Positions 1-5,890 of a DNA stretch of 6,617 nucleotides are shown piece after piece. A program made the position numbers and the translations under genes. How positions within the stretch are numbered: the first letter of the stretch is position 1; every line of letters starts with the position of its first letter. Origin of the DNA: Sulfurimonas sp. GTDB lineage: Bacteria > Campylobacterota > Campylobacteria > Campylobacterales > Sulfurimonadaceae. The stretch spans positions 1 to 6,617 of the forward strand of contig WFPU01000216.1 in NCBI GenBank assembly GCA_015487435.1. The letters are read 5' to 3'. The notes under the pieces are model-generated. The model saw only the letters and a program-made list of their open reading frames with translations. It made no database searches and was not told the DNA's origin.

Positions 1-140
1 AGGGGCACATTACCTATATATTACTCACCCGTGCGCCACTCGTCAGCAGAGAAGCAAGCTTCTCTCTGTTACCGTTCGACTTGCATGTGTTAAGCACGCC
101 GCCAGCGTTCATTCTGAGCCAGGATCAAACTCTCCATAAT
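1..140 (-). rRNA. rrs: 16S ribosomal RNA, 5' end (partial)
   Basis: Read on the minus strand, this contains the universal 16S start AGAGTTTGATCCTGGCTCAG (133 down to 114), followed by the conserved GAACGCTGGCGGCGTGC and ACACATGCAAGTCGAACGG blocks. The V1 hairpin comes next, with arms around AGAGAAGC and GCTTCTCT, and then the GTGGCGCACGGGTGAGTAA block. By alignment to E. coli numbering, mature position 1 falls near 140. The gene runs off the left edge, so only about the first tenth is present. The V1/V2 wording, including GAGTAATATATAGG, is typical of Campylobacterota such as Sulfurimonas; the genus is a judgement from memory, not a search. Confidence 0.98.
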
Positions 141-149
141 TGAATTATG
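135..149 (-). repeat. inverted repeat spanning the 16S 5' terminus
   Basis: cataat-tga-attatg is a perfect 6-bp inverted repeat with a 3-nt loop. It straddles the position expected for the mature 16S 5' end (about 140). It could form a small hairpin in the precursor near the final trimming site. It is short and AT-rich, so chance is possible. Confidence 0.35.
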
Positions 150-158
150 TAAAGAACA
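148..158 (-). promoter_or_regulatory. boxA-like antitermination element close to 16S
   Basis: On the minus strand this reads TGTTCTTTACA, close to the bacterial rRNA boxA core TGCTCTTTAACA: one substitution and one missing A. It lies about 7 nt before the expected mature 16S start. BoxA in rRNA leaders binds NusB/NusE to form an antitermination complex. A small stem CACA-GCAA-TGTG (168-157) with a GNRA-type loop lies on its 5' side and overlaps its first two bases (158-157). Confidence 0.5.
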
Positions 159-220
159 CATTGCTGTGCATTACTGATCTTTGCCCAAGATTTAAAAATC
201 ATTGGCTTACTAAAGAAACA

Positions 221-240
221 TTTTTAGATAAATCTAAAAA
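221..240 (-). repeat. rRNA leader hairpin (9-bp arms)
   Basis: tttttagat-aa-atctaaaaa is a perfect 9-bp inverted repeat (221-229 and 232-240), which folds with an effective 4-nt loop in the transcript. In the minus-strand RNA it ends in a short U-rich arm, but it has little GC and is followed by more leader and 16S. A leader or processing hairpin is more likely than a terminator. Confidence 0.5.
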
Positions 241-263
241 GCGGTTCCCTTGTTTTGTTAAAA

Positions 264-291
264 GTATATAAAGTGCTTAAACTTTATATAC
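264..291 (-). repeat. rRNA leader hairpin (11-bp perfect arms)
   Basis: This is the strongest inverted repeat in the leader: gtatataaagt (264-274), loop gcttaa, then the exact reverse complement actttatatac (281-291). It would fold into a stable 11-bp stem in the precursor RNA about 125 nt before 16S. A role in processing (RNase III-type cleavage) or in protecting the leader is inference. Confidence 0.6.
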
Positions 292-372
292 AGTATAGTT
301 ATCTATTACTATAGGGAAACTAACTAAATTAATAGCTAGACTTCAAAATAGAATAGACGGTTGTTGTTATAT

Positions 373-397
373 TAGTTATTTCTAAATAAGATAACTA
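373..397 (-). repeat. rRNA leader inverted repeat, 7-bp arms
   Basis: tagttat (373-379) and ataacta (391-397) are exact reverse complements around an 11-nt loop. The right arm overlaps agataact (389-396), which is also complementary to agttatct at 297-304 and at 447-454. This stem therefore competes with two longer-range pairings. Confidence 0.45.
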
Positions 398-426
398 GTT
401 CGTTACTTCTAGTCTCTTACTTGCTT

Positions 427-439
427 AGTTTTCAATGAT
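427..439 (-). promoter_or_regulatory. boxA-like element in the upstream leader
   Basis: The minus strand reads ATCATTGAAAACT, which resembles the CTTTGAAAACT form of boxA found in Gram-positive rRNA leaders. It sits about 50 nt downstream of the predicted transcription start, the usual place for a promoter-proximal antitermination site. The match is only partial. Confidence 0.35.
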
Positions 440-458
440 CTCAAACAGTTATCTCGTT

Positions 459-473
459 ACCTAAACTTTAGGT
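459..473 (-). repeat. short hairpin near the leader 5' end
   Basis: acctaaa-c-tttaggt is a perfect 7-bp inverted repeat; in RNA it would fold as about 6 bp with a 3-nt loop. It begins within about 15 nt of the predicted rRNA transcription start, so it could cap the 5' end of the precursor. There is no U-tract after it, so it is not a terminator. Confidence 0.4.
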
Positions 474-493
474 CTCTCTGTTTGTGGATGGGA

Positions 494-527
494 ATTATAG
501 GGGGAAATTGCTTAGGATTCGCTTAAA
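494..527 (-). promoter_or_regulatory. ribosomal RNA operon promoter
   Basis: The minus strand carries a perfect -10 box TATAAT (499 down to 494) in the context CCCCTATAATTCCCATCC. The start site is expected around 489-485. No clear -35 hexamer lies at 16-18 bp; the nearest TTTAAG (527-522) is too far away. Absence of a conserved -35 is common for sigma70 promoters in Campylobacter and Helicobacter. Upstream DNA holds two similar blocks, TAAGCGAATCC and TAAGCAATTTCC. It is the only strong -10 ahead of the 16S gene and leaves a leader of about 345 nt. Confidence 0.65.
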
Positions 528-546
528 TCAATAGAATATCAAACTA

Positions 547-1275
547 TTATTTTCTACATTGAGAATTACTATTTTTTTCTAAAATACAGGCATAGCCTGT
601 TTCTTTTTCAATACGTATTACAACTTCATCATCATTTGTTGCCATATCATTGCTACCAAAACAAGCTTTATGACAAATCTTTACAAAAATAGCACTTGTT
701 GCCAATTTATCTAATGGACCATTAATAACCGTTCCAGAAGTTGCATTTGTTGTCCCTCTATAGGGTCGTCCAAGATAGTCAAAAAGTATTCTATTGGCAG
801 AAGAACTTGTTCCACCACCGCTAATCTTAAAATCAACAATACCATATGATGCACCTAAGTCAAGTTTTTTCGTTATTCGTGTAGTATCATCATGTGCAAA
901 ATTTGAATCTGGTGTTCCAATTAAAAAAGTATTAGGATTCTGAGGATTTCTAGCTACTTCTGAATTTGTATATGCATAATTAGAATCTGGATTCCCATTG
1001 TAAGCATTTTTTCTTTCTGAAAAGATTAAATATGATTTTGTTGCATTAGCATTTGAAAAAAATATTTGCCATCTTCCAAGATACCATTGCAAATTACTAG
1101 AATTATATTTATCATCAACTAACGCTAAATGCTGTGCATAACGAATATGAGATAGAACCTGTACAGCTGCTTCTTGCACAGGATTCGTTTTAATACGAGG
1201 TAAAATAACTGCAGCTAAAATACCAATTACAACAATAACGAAAACTAATTCTAATAATGTAAATGCTTTTCTCAT
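547..1275 (-). CDS. type IV pilin-like pseudopilin (GspH/FimT-like)
   Basis: This 242-residue protein opens with a class III prepilin signal: MRKA, then FTLLELVFVIVVIGILAAVI. Cleavage is expected after Ala4, leaving Phe at +1 and the conserved Glu at +5. The hydrophobic helix (about residues 5-26) anchors it in the inner membrane before assembly. The rest is a polar, Asn/Ser-rich globular domain. The segment at 163-174 (ILFDYLGR, then PYRG) and the Glu-Thr-Gly-Tyr near 225 resemble GspH/FimT C-terminal domains. Four cysteines (201, 205, 230, 240) could form two disulfides. Such minor pilins prime type IV pilus or type II secretion fibres, and some act in DNA uptake. The upstream ComEA-like gene favours uptake, by inference. 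ATG is the only possible start, because the frame has a stop at 1329 and no GTG/TTG between. No Shine-Dalgarno is visible. Confidence 0.87.
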   Translation of the reverse strand: MRKAFTLLELVFVIVVIGILAAVILPRIKTNPVQEAAVQVLSHIRYAQHLALVDDKYNSSNLQWYLGRWQIFFSNANATKSYLIFSERKNAYNGNPDSNYAYTNSEVARNPQNPNTFLIGTPDSNFAHDDTTRITKKLDLGASYGIVDFKISGGGTSSSANRILFDYLGRPYRGTTNATSGTVINGPLDKLATSAIFVKICHKACFGSNDMATNDDEVVIRIEKETGYACILEKNSNSQCRK

Positions 1276-1281
1276 ATAGTA

Positions 1282-1310
1282 AGTATAGCTAAATAATTTG
1301 AACGATTCAA
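1282..1310 (-). promoter_or_regulatory. sigma70-like promoter of the pseudopilin gene
   Basis: On the minus strand TTGAAT (1310-1305) and TATACT (1287-1282) are separated by exactly 17 bp, a near-consensus promoter in the 44-bp gap after the comEA-like stop. Six bases after the -10 box is the A of the gene's ATG (1275), so transcription should begin at or next to the start codon. The -35 overlaps an inverted repeat ttgaa-cga-ttcaa (1298-1310), which might serve as a small operator. That last point is speculative. Confidence 0.6.
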
Positions 1311-1319
1311 TTCTTTGTA

Positions 1320-1568
1320 TTATTTCTTACAAGAACTAACTTTTAAATTTTTCTTATTTTTCTGAAGAATTTTTTTACCAATTCCTTTGACCTTAACAAT
1401 TTCATCAACATTTTTAAAACAGTGAGCTCTTCTATAAGCTGCTATAGCCTCTGCTTTTTTAGTGCCTACACCTTTCAAACTACTTAATTCTTTCACACTT
1501 GCACTATTAATATCAACTGCAGCAAACATGAAACTAAACCCTAAAACCAATATAGCTAAAACTTTCAT
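1320..1568 (-). CDS. ComEA-like periplasmic helix-hairpin-helix DNA-binding protein
   Basis: This 82-residue protein starts with a signal peptide (MKVLAILVLGFSFMFA, cleavage near residues 16-17). The mature part, beginning VDINSAS, is almost entirely a ComEA-type tandem helix-hairpin-helix domain. The two hairpins are LKGVGTKKAEAI (31-42) and VKGIGKKI (60-67), the Gly-x-Gly turns that contact the DNA backbone. Lysines dominate the C-terminus, and Cys50 and Cys80 could pair in the periplasm. ComEA proteins bind incoming DNA and pull it through the outer membrane during natural transformation. C. jejuni has a similar short protein, Cj0011c, reported to bind DNA and aid transformation (from memory). 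The ATG is backed by AAGGGG (1579-1574) at 5-nt spacing. It has its own promoter and sits between pgi and the pseudopilin gene. Binding partners are unknown. Confidence 0.88.
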   Translation of the reverse strand: MKVLAILVLGFSFMFAAVDINSASVKELSSLKGVGTKKAEAIAAYRRAHCFKNVDEIVKVKGIGKKILQKNKKNLKVSSCKK

Positions 1569-1597
1569 TTTAACCCCTTTTTGTTAAATTTAGATGT

Positions 1598-1626
1598 ATA
1601 GTATCAGTTTTTATTGTTTATGTAAA
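1598..1626 (-). promoter_or_regulatory. promoter of the comEA-like gene (extended -10)
   Basis: The minus strand has TTTACA (1626-1621), a 17-bp spacer, then TACTAT (1603-1598) preceded by TG (1606-1605) as an extended -10. The start is expected near 1591, giving a leader of about 23 nt that contains the AAGGGG ribosome site at 1579-1574. A second hexamer, TTGACA (1646-1641), overlaps the end of pgi but has only a poor -10 partner (TACATA, 1624-1619). Confidence 0.55.
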
Positions 1627-1642
1627 GCTTTATGATAGATTG

Positions 1643-2848
1643 TCAAACTTTTTTTAGTTTTTTCTTTAAAATAATTTTTCCACTCTCAACACCCGGTTGA
1701 TTATAGGCATTTATATACATGAATTTACCAACCAATGATGTCAGGAGTTCATACTCATACATGAGCCCTGCAATTGCACTCTCACATACCCCATCAATTG
1801 TGATCACATCACAAGGAATGTCATTAACATTGTTGATAGATTCGATTGTCGCATCTGCTTGTTTATTTATAAGGTCAGAAAAAGCGATATTATTTAAATA
1901 ATCTAACTCTTCTAATCCTTCAAGCTTTACATCTGGAATTTTAAGATCATTATCAAAATTTTCTACTTTTATGACAGTTACTGTCTTATCTCTTCTTCCC
2001 TCGATAATCAACTGTAAAAAGGAGTGTTGGTCTATTGGCCCAATGATTCCAATGGGAGTGAGTCCTTGTCTTGTAGAGTTGATGTCAACTTTTCCTAAAC
2101 TCTCTCCCCAAAGTTGAATGTACCACTTATTGAAACCTTCGAGTCGTGAAGAGTAAGAAAAAACTACATTTATGTTAAAGCTATATTTGTATTCAACCAA
2201 GAATCGTGCTTTTTTTAGTATGCGTGAGTAAAACTCTTTTTTACCAAAGAAATCTTCAGAGGTTTTTCTTGCACCTTCTAGCAGTTCATCTATATCTATA
2301 CCTACTATTGCCAAAGGAAGCAGTCCTACTGCTGAGAAAACGGAAAATCTTCCTCCTACATTTTTAGGTATCTCAAATATTTTCATGCTATTTGCTTGTG
2401 CATAGGCATTGAGTTTAGAATCATTTTCAGTTACGACAACTGTATTATTTTTATCGCATTTAACAAGAGAGTTAATATATTTAAAAATAGCTACAGTCTC
2501 TACTGTTGTGCCTGATTTTGAGATGACGATGAAGAGAGTATCTTGAAGATCAATATTTTCAATTTTTGATTGGATATCTATGGGGTCAGTTGTTTCTAAA
2601 AAGAAGAGTTTTTTATCGAGCTTGCGTGAGTGTTTTAAAAACTTATAAATGGCATAAGTTCCAAGTGTACTGCCACCTATTCCGATAACAACAATGTTAC
2701 TTTGTTTAACGGTTTTTTCATACTCTTTAAAGGGAGTTGTATCTTGAAATGGGAGGTAATAATAACCAATATGCTCTTTTTCTTTTACGATTTCTGTAAA
2801 AACATCTTCGTCCGAAATAGTTGGATTGAAATTATGTTTATACTGCAC
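1643..2848 (-). CDS. pgi: glucose-6-phosphate isomerase
   Basis: This enzyme interconverts glucose-6-phosphate and fructose-6-phosphate in the cytosol, for gluconeogenesis/glycolysis and sugar precursors. The 401-residue protein belongs to the short form of the family, well below the ~550 residues of E. coli. Family signatures run in order: GIGGSTLG (56-63), the phosphate-binding SKSGTTVET (110-118), VGGRFSVFSAVGLLP (164-178), WGESLGK with catalytic Glu249 (247-253), the catalytic His275 in GPIDQHS, and the C-terminal NQPGVESGK with catalytic Lys391. The set is complete, so the enzyme should be active. Translation starts at GTG (2848-2846), which shares one base with the galU stop (TAGTG); AAAGAG lies 6 nt upstream. 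This implies translational coupling to galU. No convincing terminator follows the stop. Confidence 0.97.
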   Translation of the reverse strand: MQYKHNFNPTISDEDVFTEIVKEKEHIGYYYLPFQDTTPFKEYEKTVKQSNIVVIGIGGSTLGTYAIYKFLKHSRKLDKKLFFLETTDPIDIQSKIENIDLQDTLFIVISKSGTTVETVAIFKYINSLVKCDKNNTVVVTENDSKLNAYAQANSMKIFEIPKNVGGRFSVFSAVGLLPLAIVGIDIDELLEGARKTSEDFFGKKEFYSRILKKARFLVEYKYSFNINVVFSYSSRLEGFNKWYIQLWGESLGKVDINSTRQGLTPIGIIGPIDQHSFLQLIIEGRRDKTVTVIKVENFDNDLKIPDVKLEGLEELDYLNNIAFSDLINKQADATIESINNVNDIPCDVITIDGVCESAIAGLMYEYELLTSLVGKFMYINAYNQPGVESGKIILKKKLKKV

Positions 2849-3672
2849 TACTTACTCTTTGCATAAAAATAATTTGTTGCTTCCACAAAACCATCGACAG
2901 ATCCACAGTCAAAACGTTTACCTTCAAACTTATATGCAAGCACTTTTCTGTTTTTAGCTTGCTCTAAAAGTGCATCAGTTATCTGTATTTCTCCGCCTTT
3001 TCCAGGTTTCGTCTCACGCAGGATGTCAAAAATATCTGGAGTTAAAATGTAGCGGCCAATGATCGCAAGATTTGAAGGGGCATCTTTTGGATCTGGTTTT
3101 TCTACCATATCATTGACTTTCAGAAGATTATCATCTATAAATTCTCCGGCTATAACACCATATTTATTTGTCTCTTGCATTGGAACTTCTTCTACTGCGA
3201 CAATAGAGCATTTATATTTTTCATAAAGTTTTACCATTTGAGAAAGAACACCATTGTTTTCATTATCACACAGGTCATCTGCGAGTATCACAGCAAAAGG
3301 TTCATCTGCAATAAGTGTTTCACCCGTTAATATTGCGTGACCTAAGCCTTTCATCTCTATTTGACGTGTATAAGAAAAGGTACAAGCCTGTATCACTTTT
3401 CGAATCTGTGTGAGGTATTCCTCTTTTGATGAGCCTTTTATCTGATGCTCCAGCTCATAAGAGATATCAAAATGATCTTCGATTGCACGCTTCCCTCGCC
3501 CTGTTACAATTGCCATCGTGTTGAGTCCCGCTTCAATAGCCTCTTCTACACCATACTGCAAAAGTGGCTTTGTAAGGACTGGCAGCATCTCTTTTGGAAT
3601 TGCTTTTGTAGCAGGGAGAAATCTTGTCCCATACCCAGCTGCTGGAAATAAACATTTTTTAATTTTCGACAT
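2848..3672 (-). CDS. galU: UTP-glucose-1-phosphate uridylyltransferase
   Basis: GalU makes UDP-glucose from UTP and glucose-1-phosphate. UDP-glucose is a donor for surface polysaccharide and glycan glucose and a source of UDP-galactose. The length (274 residues) is normal. Motifs: the nucleotide-binding loop AAGYGTRFLPATK with PKEMLP (11-31), GLGHAI (109-114), the metal-binding LADD (130-133), KYGVI (170-174), VEKP (190-193), GGEIQITDAL (226-235) and the FDCGS end motif (254-258). These separate it from the RfbA/GlmU-type relatives. Only 2 nt divide it from the pglB stop; the ribosome site AAGG (3683-3680) lies inside the end of pglB, 7 nt from the ATG. It overlaps pgi by one base. The pgi-galU pairing also occurs in C. 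jejuni as I recall. Here it is appended to glycosylation genes, which suggests, without proof, a role in supplying glycan sugars. Confidence 0.97.
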   Translation of the reverse strand: MSKIKKCLFPAAGYGTRFLPATKAIPKEMLPVLTKPLLQYGVEEAIEAGLNTMAIVTGRGKRAIEDHFDISYELEHQIKGSSKEEYLTQIRKVIQACTFSYTRQIEMKGLGHAILTGETLIADEPFAVILADDLCDNENNGVLSQMVKLYEKYKCSIVAVEEVPMQETNKYGVIAGEFIDDNLLKVNDMVEKPDPKDAPSNLAIIGRYILTPDIFDILRETKPGKGGEIQITDALLEQAKNRKVLAYKFEGKRFDCGSVDGFVEATNYFYAKSK

Positions 3673-3674
3673 AA

Positions 3675-5846
3675 CTATACCTTTAATTTATAAATTTTTG
3701 CATCCGGAGTTAAAATGACTGGTTCAAAAAGATTTTTATCATAATTTTCTAACACCATCAACTGAATGTAGAGTGAGTTGTATGTTTTTTCATCTACAAT
3801 AAGCATCGTATTATAATTAGCCATGTAAATAACACTAATATCTGATGTAAAGTTTACCAACTGCACACTTTTATGCAGTTTCATATCTTTAGAATACTGC
3901 GTTTTTACAAATCTGCGGATTGGCATAGTTTTATTGCCAAGTGTGAGATTAAGTGTACGTTTATCTAAAAATATATTTTGTCCCAGCTGGATCTTTGTAC
4001 CCATATCTTTAAAACTTCTACTGACATAAAAAAATGGTTGGCGGCCTTGATGCCCATTCATAAGATTAATATTACTAAAAAGTGTCATAGTTGGGTAAAT
4101 ATTGACCATTCTAAACGGCAAATAAAAATAGACATCTCTCGTTTTGCGTGGCAAACTGATATTGGTATCTTTTAAAGTTGCTAAAAACTTGTTCGTATTA
4201 TGAAAACCATAATCTTTTGTCATCTGCTCTATATTTGGAAAAATAGTCAAATTTTTATCTGCTATCTCTTTTTTGTGCATTTTGATAAAATCATAAGTTT
4301 TTTCTGTGTATTCTACATCAAGACGAGCCATCTTCGCAGCTTCTTCTTGTGTATGCGTGAGCATAAAACTCACAGGAAAGTTTACACTACCACTATGCTT
4401 TCCTCCGTCAGCGAGTGTTTTCACATCAGCATAGTAACGAATCGGATACCCATAATCCCACCACGAGACCACATAATCATTACGTCCTGCTATATGCTTG
4501 AGTTCATCCAAAACTTTTACTTCATTAGCATTAAATACAGTCGGTACTTTATAAGCTTCTATATGTTTGTAATTTGGATAGAGGATAGCCAAAGTAAATG
4601 CTATTATACTAAGGTATTTTAATTTCGTTGTAGGCATTTTTGCAGAAAGTTCGGTAATCAAAAAAGCGATACCGAATGCTAAAATTGGCACTGCATAGAT
4701 GGTAAAACGGAGACCACCCACATAGGCTAAAAAGCCAAGCCCTACGAGTGGTAGAGAGAACAGCATGATTGGCTTTTTATACAGCAGGTAGATATATCCA
4801 AGTAAAGAGACAACAAAAGTAACAGGGTGCCCGCTGATGCGATTTGCAAAGGTTTCAAATGGGATCTTTCCTGCCTCACGCACTGTCTGCATTACTGTAA
4901 AAAAGTGAAGTCCAAGACCTTGATCTGCAGCACTAACGCTATTTCTAAAGACATAACCTTTTAATTGTGCCCAAATAGGAGAAAATCCACCTGTTATGAA
5001 AAATGCTGCGATTGAAAGACCTAAGATATAATAGATATATTTGTCAAATTTCTTCTGCGGAAAGATGTAAAATACTACAAGTATCGCACCTAAACGAATA
5101 AATCCATCCGTATTCATCATCGCAAACATCATGATGGCTAAAAGTTTATAGTTAAAGATGTTTTTTCTGTCAAATATAAGCGTATATAAAAGGATAAGTC
5201 CAAAAAATGAAAATTCCAAAGAATAGGACTGAGGATACCACCATCTGTAGATTAAGATATCTACCGCTGTGATAATCAGATAAATATTTTTATTGGTATC
5301 TATCGCCCAGATTATTGACCATAAAAGAAACATTGGCAGCACAATATTGAGCATATCAGTATCATAATATCCTGCCATCGTACGGTTATAATAGCTCCAT
5401 GCAATTGAAGCTAAAAGCGCAGCAACAAAACCCATCTCAAGATTTTTCAAATCTTTTGCGATGAGAATGATAGGGATAACCACCAAAGAAGAGAGAAAAA
5501 CCGGCAGAAAGAGAATGACACTTTCAAATGAAAAAGGCAGTATCTTTGCAAAAAAAGCGGTAAGTTGTGAAGCCGCTGACGTAACAGGTGAAAGATCATT
5601 GAATTGATGGAACTTGTCAAAGTACTCTTTTGCACCTGGATTGCTACTTGTTCCTGAGAGCAGATCTCTAGCACCCTCAGCCCAGATATAGCCGTCATTA
5701 GTGTTTATCATTAATTGATCATGAAAATGAAAAGGGGCAAAATCATGAAACTGATAGACCCAAATCAGTCGCATGGCAACCGAAAAAGCAAAAGCTATGG
5801 CAATATAAATAAGTGTCTTTCTATTCTCTACATTCAAATCTATCAA
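3675..5846 (-). CDS. pglB: PglB-type oligosaccharyltransferase (STT3 family)
   Basis: This single-subunit inner-membrane enzyme transfers a lipid-linked oligosaccharide to Asn in D/E-x-N-x-S/T sequons of periplasmic proteins. The 723 residues match Campylobacter PglB (about 710). About a dozen membrane helices span residues 11-425, followed by a soluble periplasmic domain. Visible catalytic features: Asp51 in NTNDGYIWAEGARD, the Asp162/Asp164 pair in YYDTDML, Glu324 in TVREAG (external loop 5), Arg380 in GGLRFTIY, the sequon-recognising WWDYG (462-466), and an MI motif (Met580-Ile583 in RMVNI). All key residues are present. The start is TTG: AGGA (5856-5853) lies 6 nt upstream, and the first ATG (codon 25) would delete most of the first membrane helix. 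It lies 44 nt after pglF and 2 nt before galU. Two sequons occur in its own periplasmic domain (Asn532, Asn562). Confidence 0.96.
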   Translation of the reverse strand: MIDLNVENRKTLIYIAIAFAFSVAMRLIWVYQFHDFAPFHFHDQLMINTNDGYIWAEGARDLLSGTSSNPGAKEYFDKFHQFNDLSPVTSAASQLTAFFAKILPFSFESVILFLPVFLSSLVVIPIILIAKDLKNLEMGFVAALLASIAWSYYNRTMAGYYDTDMLNIVLPMFLLWSIIWAIDTNKNIYLIITAVDILIYRWWYPQSYSLEFSFFGLILLYTLIFDRKNIFNYKLLAIMMFAMMNTDGFIRLGAILVVFYIFPQKKFDKYIYYILGLSIAAFFITGGFSPIWAQLKGYVFRNSVSAADQGLGLHFFTVMQTVREAGKIPFETFANRISGHPVTFVVSLLGYIYLLYKKPIMLFSLPLVGLGFLAYVGGLRFTIYAVPILAFGIAFLITELSAKMPTTKLKYLSIIAFTLAILYPNYKHIEAYKVPTVFNANEVKVLDELKHIAGRNDYVVSWWDYGYPIRYYADVKTLADGGKHSGSVNFPVSFMLTHTQEEAAKMARLDVEYTEKTYDFIKMHKKEIADKNLTIFPNIEQMTKDYGFHNTNKFLATLKDTNISLPRKTRDVYFYLPFRMVNIYPTMTLFSNINLMNGHQGRQPFFYVSRSFKDMGTKIQLGQNIFLDKRTLNLTLGNKTMPIRRFVKTQYSKDMKLHKSVQLVNFTSDISVIYMANYNTMLIVDEKTYNSLYIQLMVLENYDKNLFEPVILTPDAKIYKLKV

Positions 5847-5852
5847 TATTTT

Positions 5853-5856
5853 TCCT
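5853..5856 (-). promoter_or_regulatory. ribosome binding site deciding the TTG start of pglB
   Basis: The minus strand reads AGGA in CAGGAAAAATATTG, with 6 nt to the TTG codon at 5846-5844. No ATG or GTG start exists upstream in frame that would keep the reading frame, and the next ATG lies inside the first membrane helix. TTG is therefore the likely start. Confidence 0.65.
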
Positions 5857-5878
5857 GTTTTTTAAAATTTTAAAGTTT

Positions 5879-5884
5879 ATTATA
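5879..5884 (-). promoter_or_regulatory. possible internal promoter -10 box ahead of pglB
   Basis: A perfect TATAAT (5884-5879) lies in the 44-nt gap between pglF and pglB, in the context TAGTATAATAAAC, with an AT-rich flank. The start would be near 5872, giving a leader of about 25 nt with the ribosome site at 5856-5853. No -35 is recognisable (ATCATC at the right distance). In a phylum with weak -35 use this is plausible, but it may also be chance in AT-rich DNA. Confidence 0.35.
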
Positions 5885-5890
5885 CTACAG

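Larger units (their letters stand above)
141..488 (-). ncRNA. rRNA operon leader (pre-16S spacer)
   Basis: This gene-free stretch lies between the predicted rRNA promoter (-10 at 499-494) and mature 16S. It should be transcribed as the 5' leader of the rRNA precursor and removed by RNases. It is AT-rich, has no credible open frame, and holds two boxA-like elements and several perfect inverted repeats (459-473, 373-397, 264-291, 221-240), listed separately. Such leaders usually carry antitermination sites and one arm of the 16S processing stem. The partner arm would lie beyond the 3' end of 16S, outside the window, so it cannot be tested here. Confidence 0.75.

Noticed and set aside
221..240. 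Rho-independent terminator in the rRNA leader
   Set aside because: The stem has almost no GC, has a minimal loop, and sits inside a leader that must be read through to make 16S rRNA.
292..320. Second rRNA promoter (TATACT at 297-292)
   Set aside because: The -10-like hexamer has no usable -35 (GTTTCC), and it overlaps inverted repeats that explain its sequence. It remains possible but is not supported enough to list.
547..1275. Pseudopilin as a PglB substrate
   Set aside because: Its N-x-S/T triplets (Asn58, Asn77, Asn177) all lack Asp or Glu at -2, so no bacterial sequon is present.
1624..1646. TTGACA-16-TACATA as the comEA-like promoter
   Set aside because: The -35 is perfect, but the -10 is poor. 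The downstream TTTACA-17-TACTAT with an extended TG fits better overall.
1719..1901. 60-codon plus-strand open frame
   Set aside because: It is antisense to the C-terminal signature region of pgi, so it is a shadow frame.
3445..3718. Two overlapping plus-strand open frames
   Set aside because: They are antisense to the highly conserved N-terminus of galU, with no ribosome site or family resemblance.
4200..4622. 140-codon open frame on the plus strand
   Set aside because: It lies antisense inside pglB, where the minus-strand frame encodes the conserved catalytic and periplasmic domain. The translated product is rich in His, Phe and Cys with no recognisable domain, as expected of a shadow frame.
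5447..5698. 83-codon open frame on the minus strand
   Set aside because: It overlaps pglB in another frame, and pglB is intact and conserved here.
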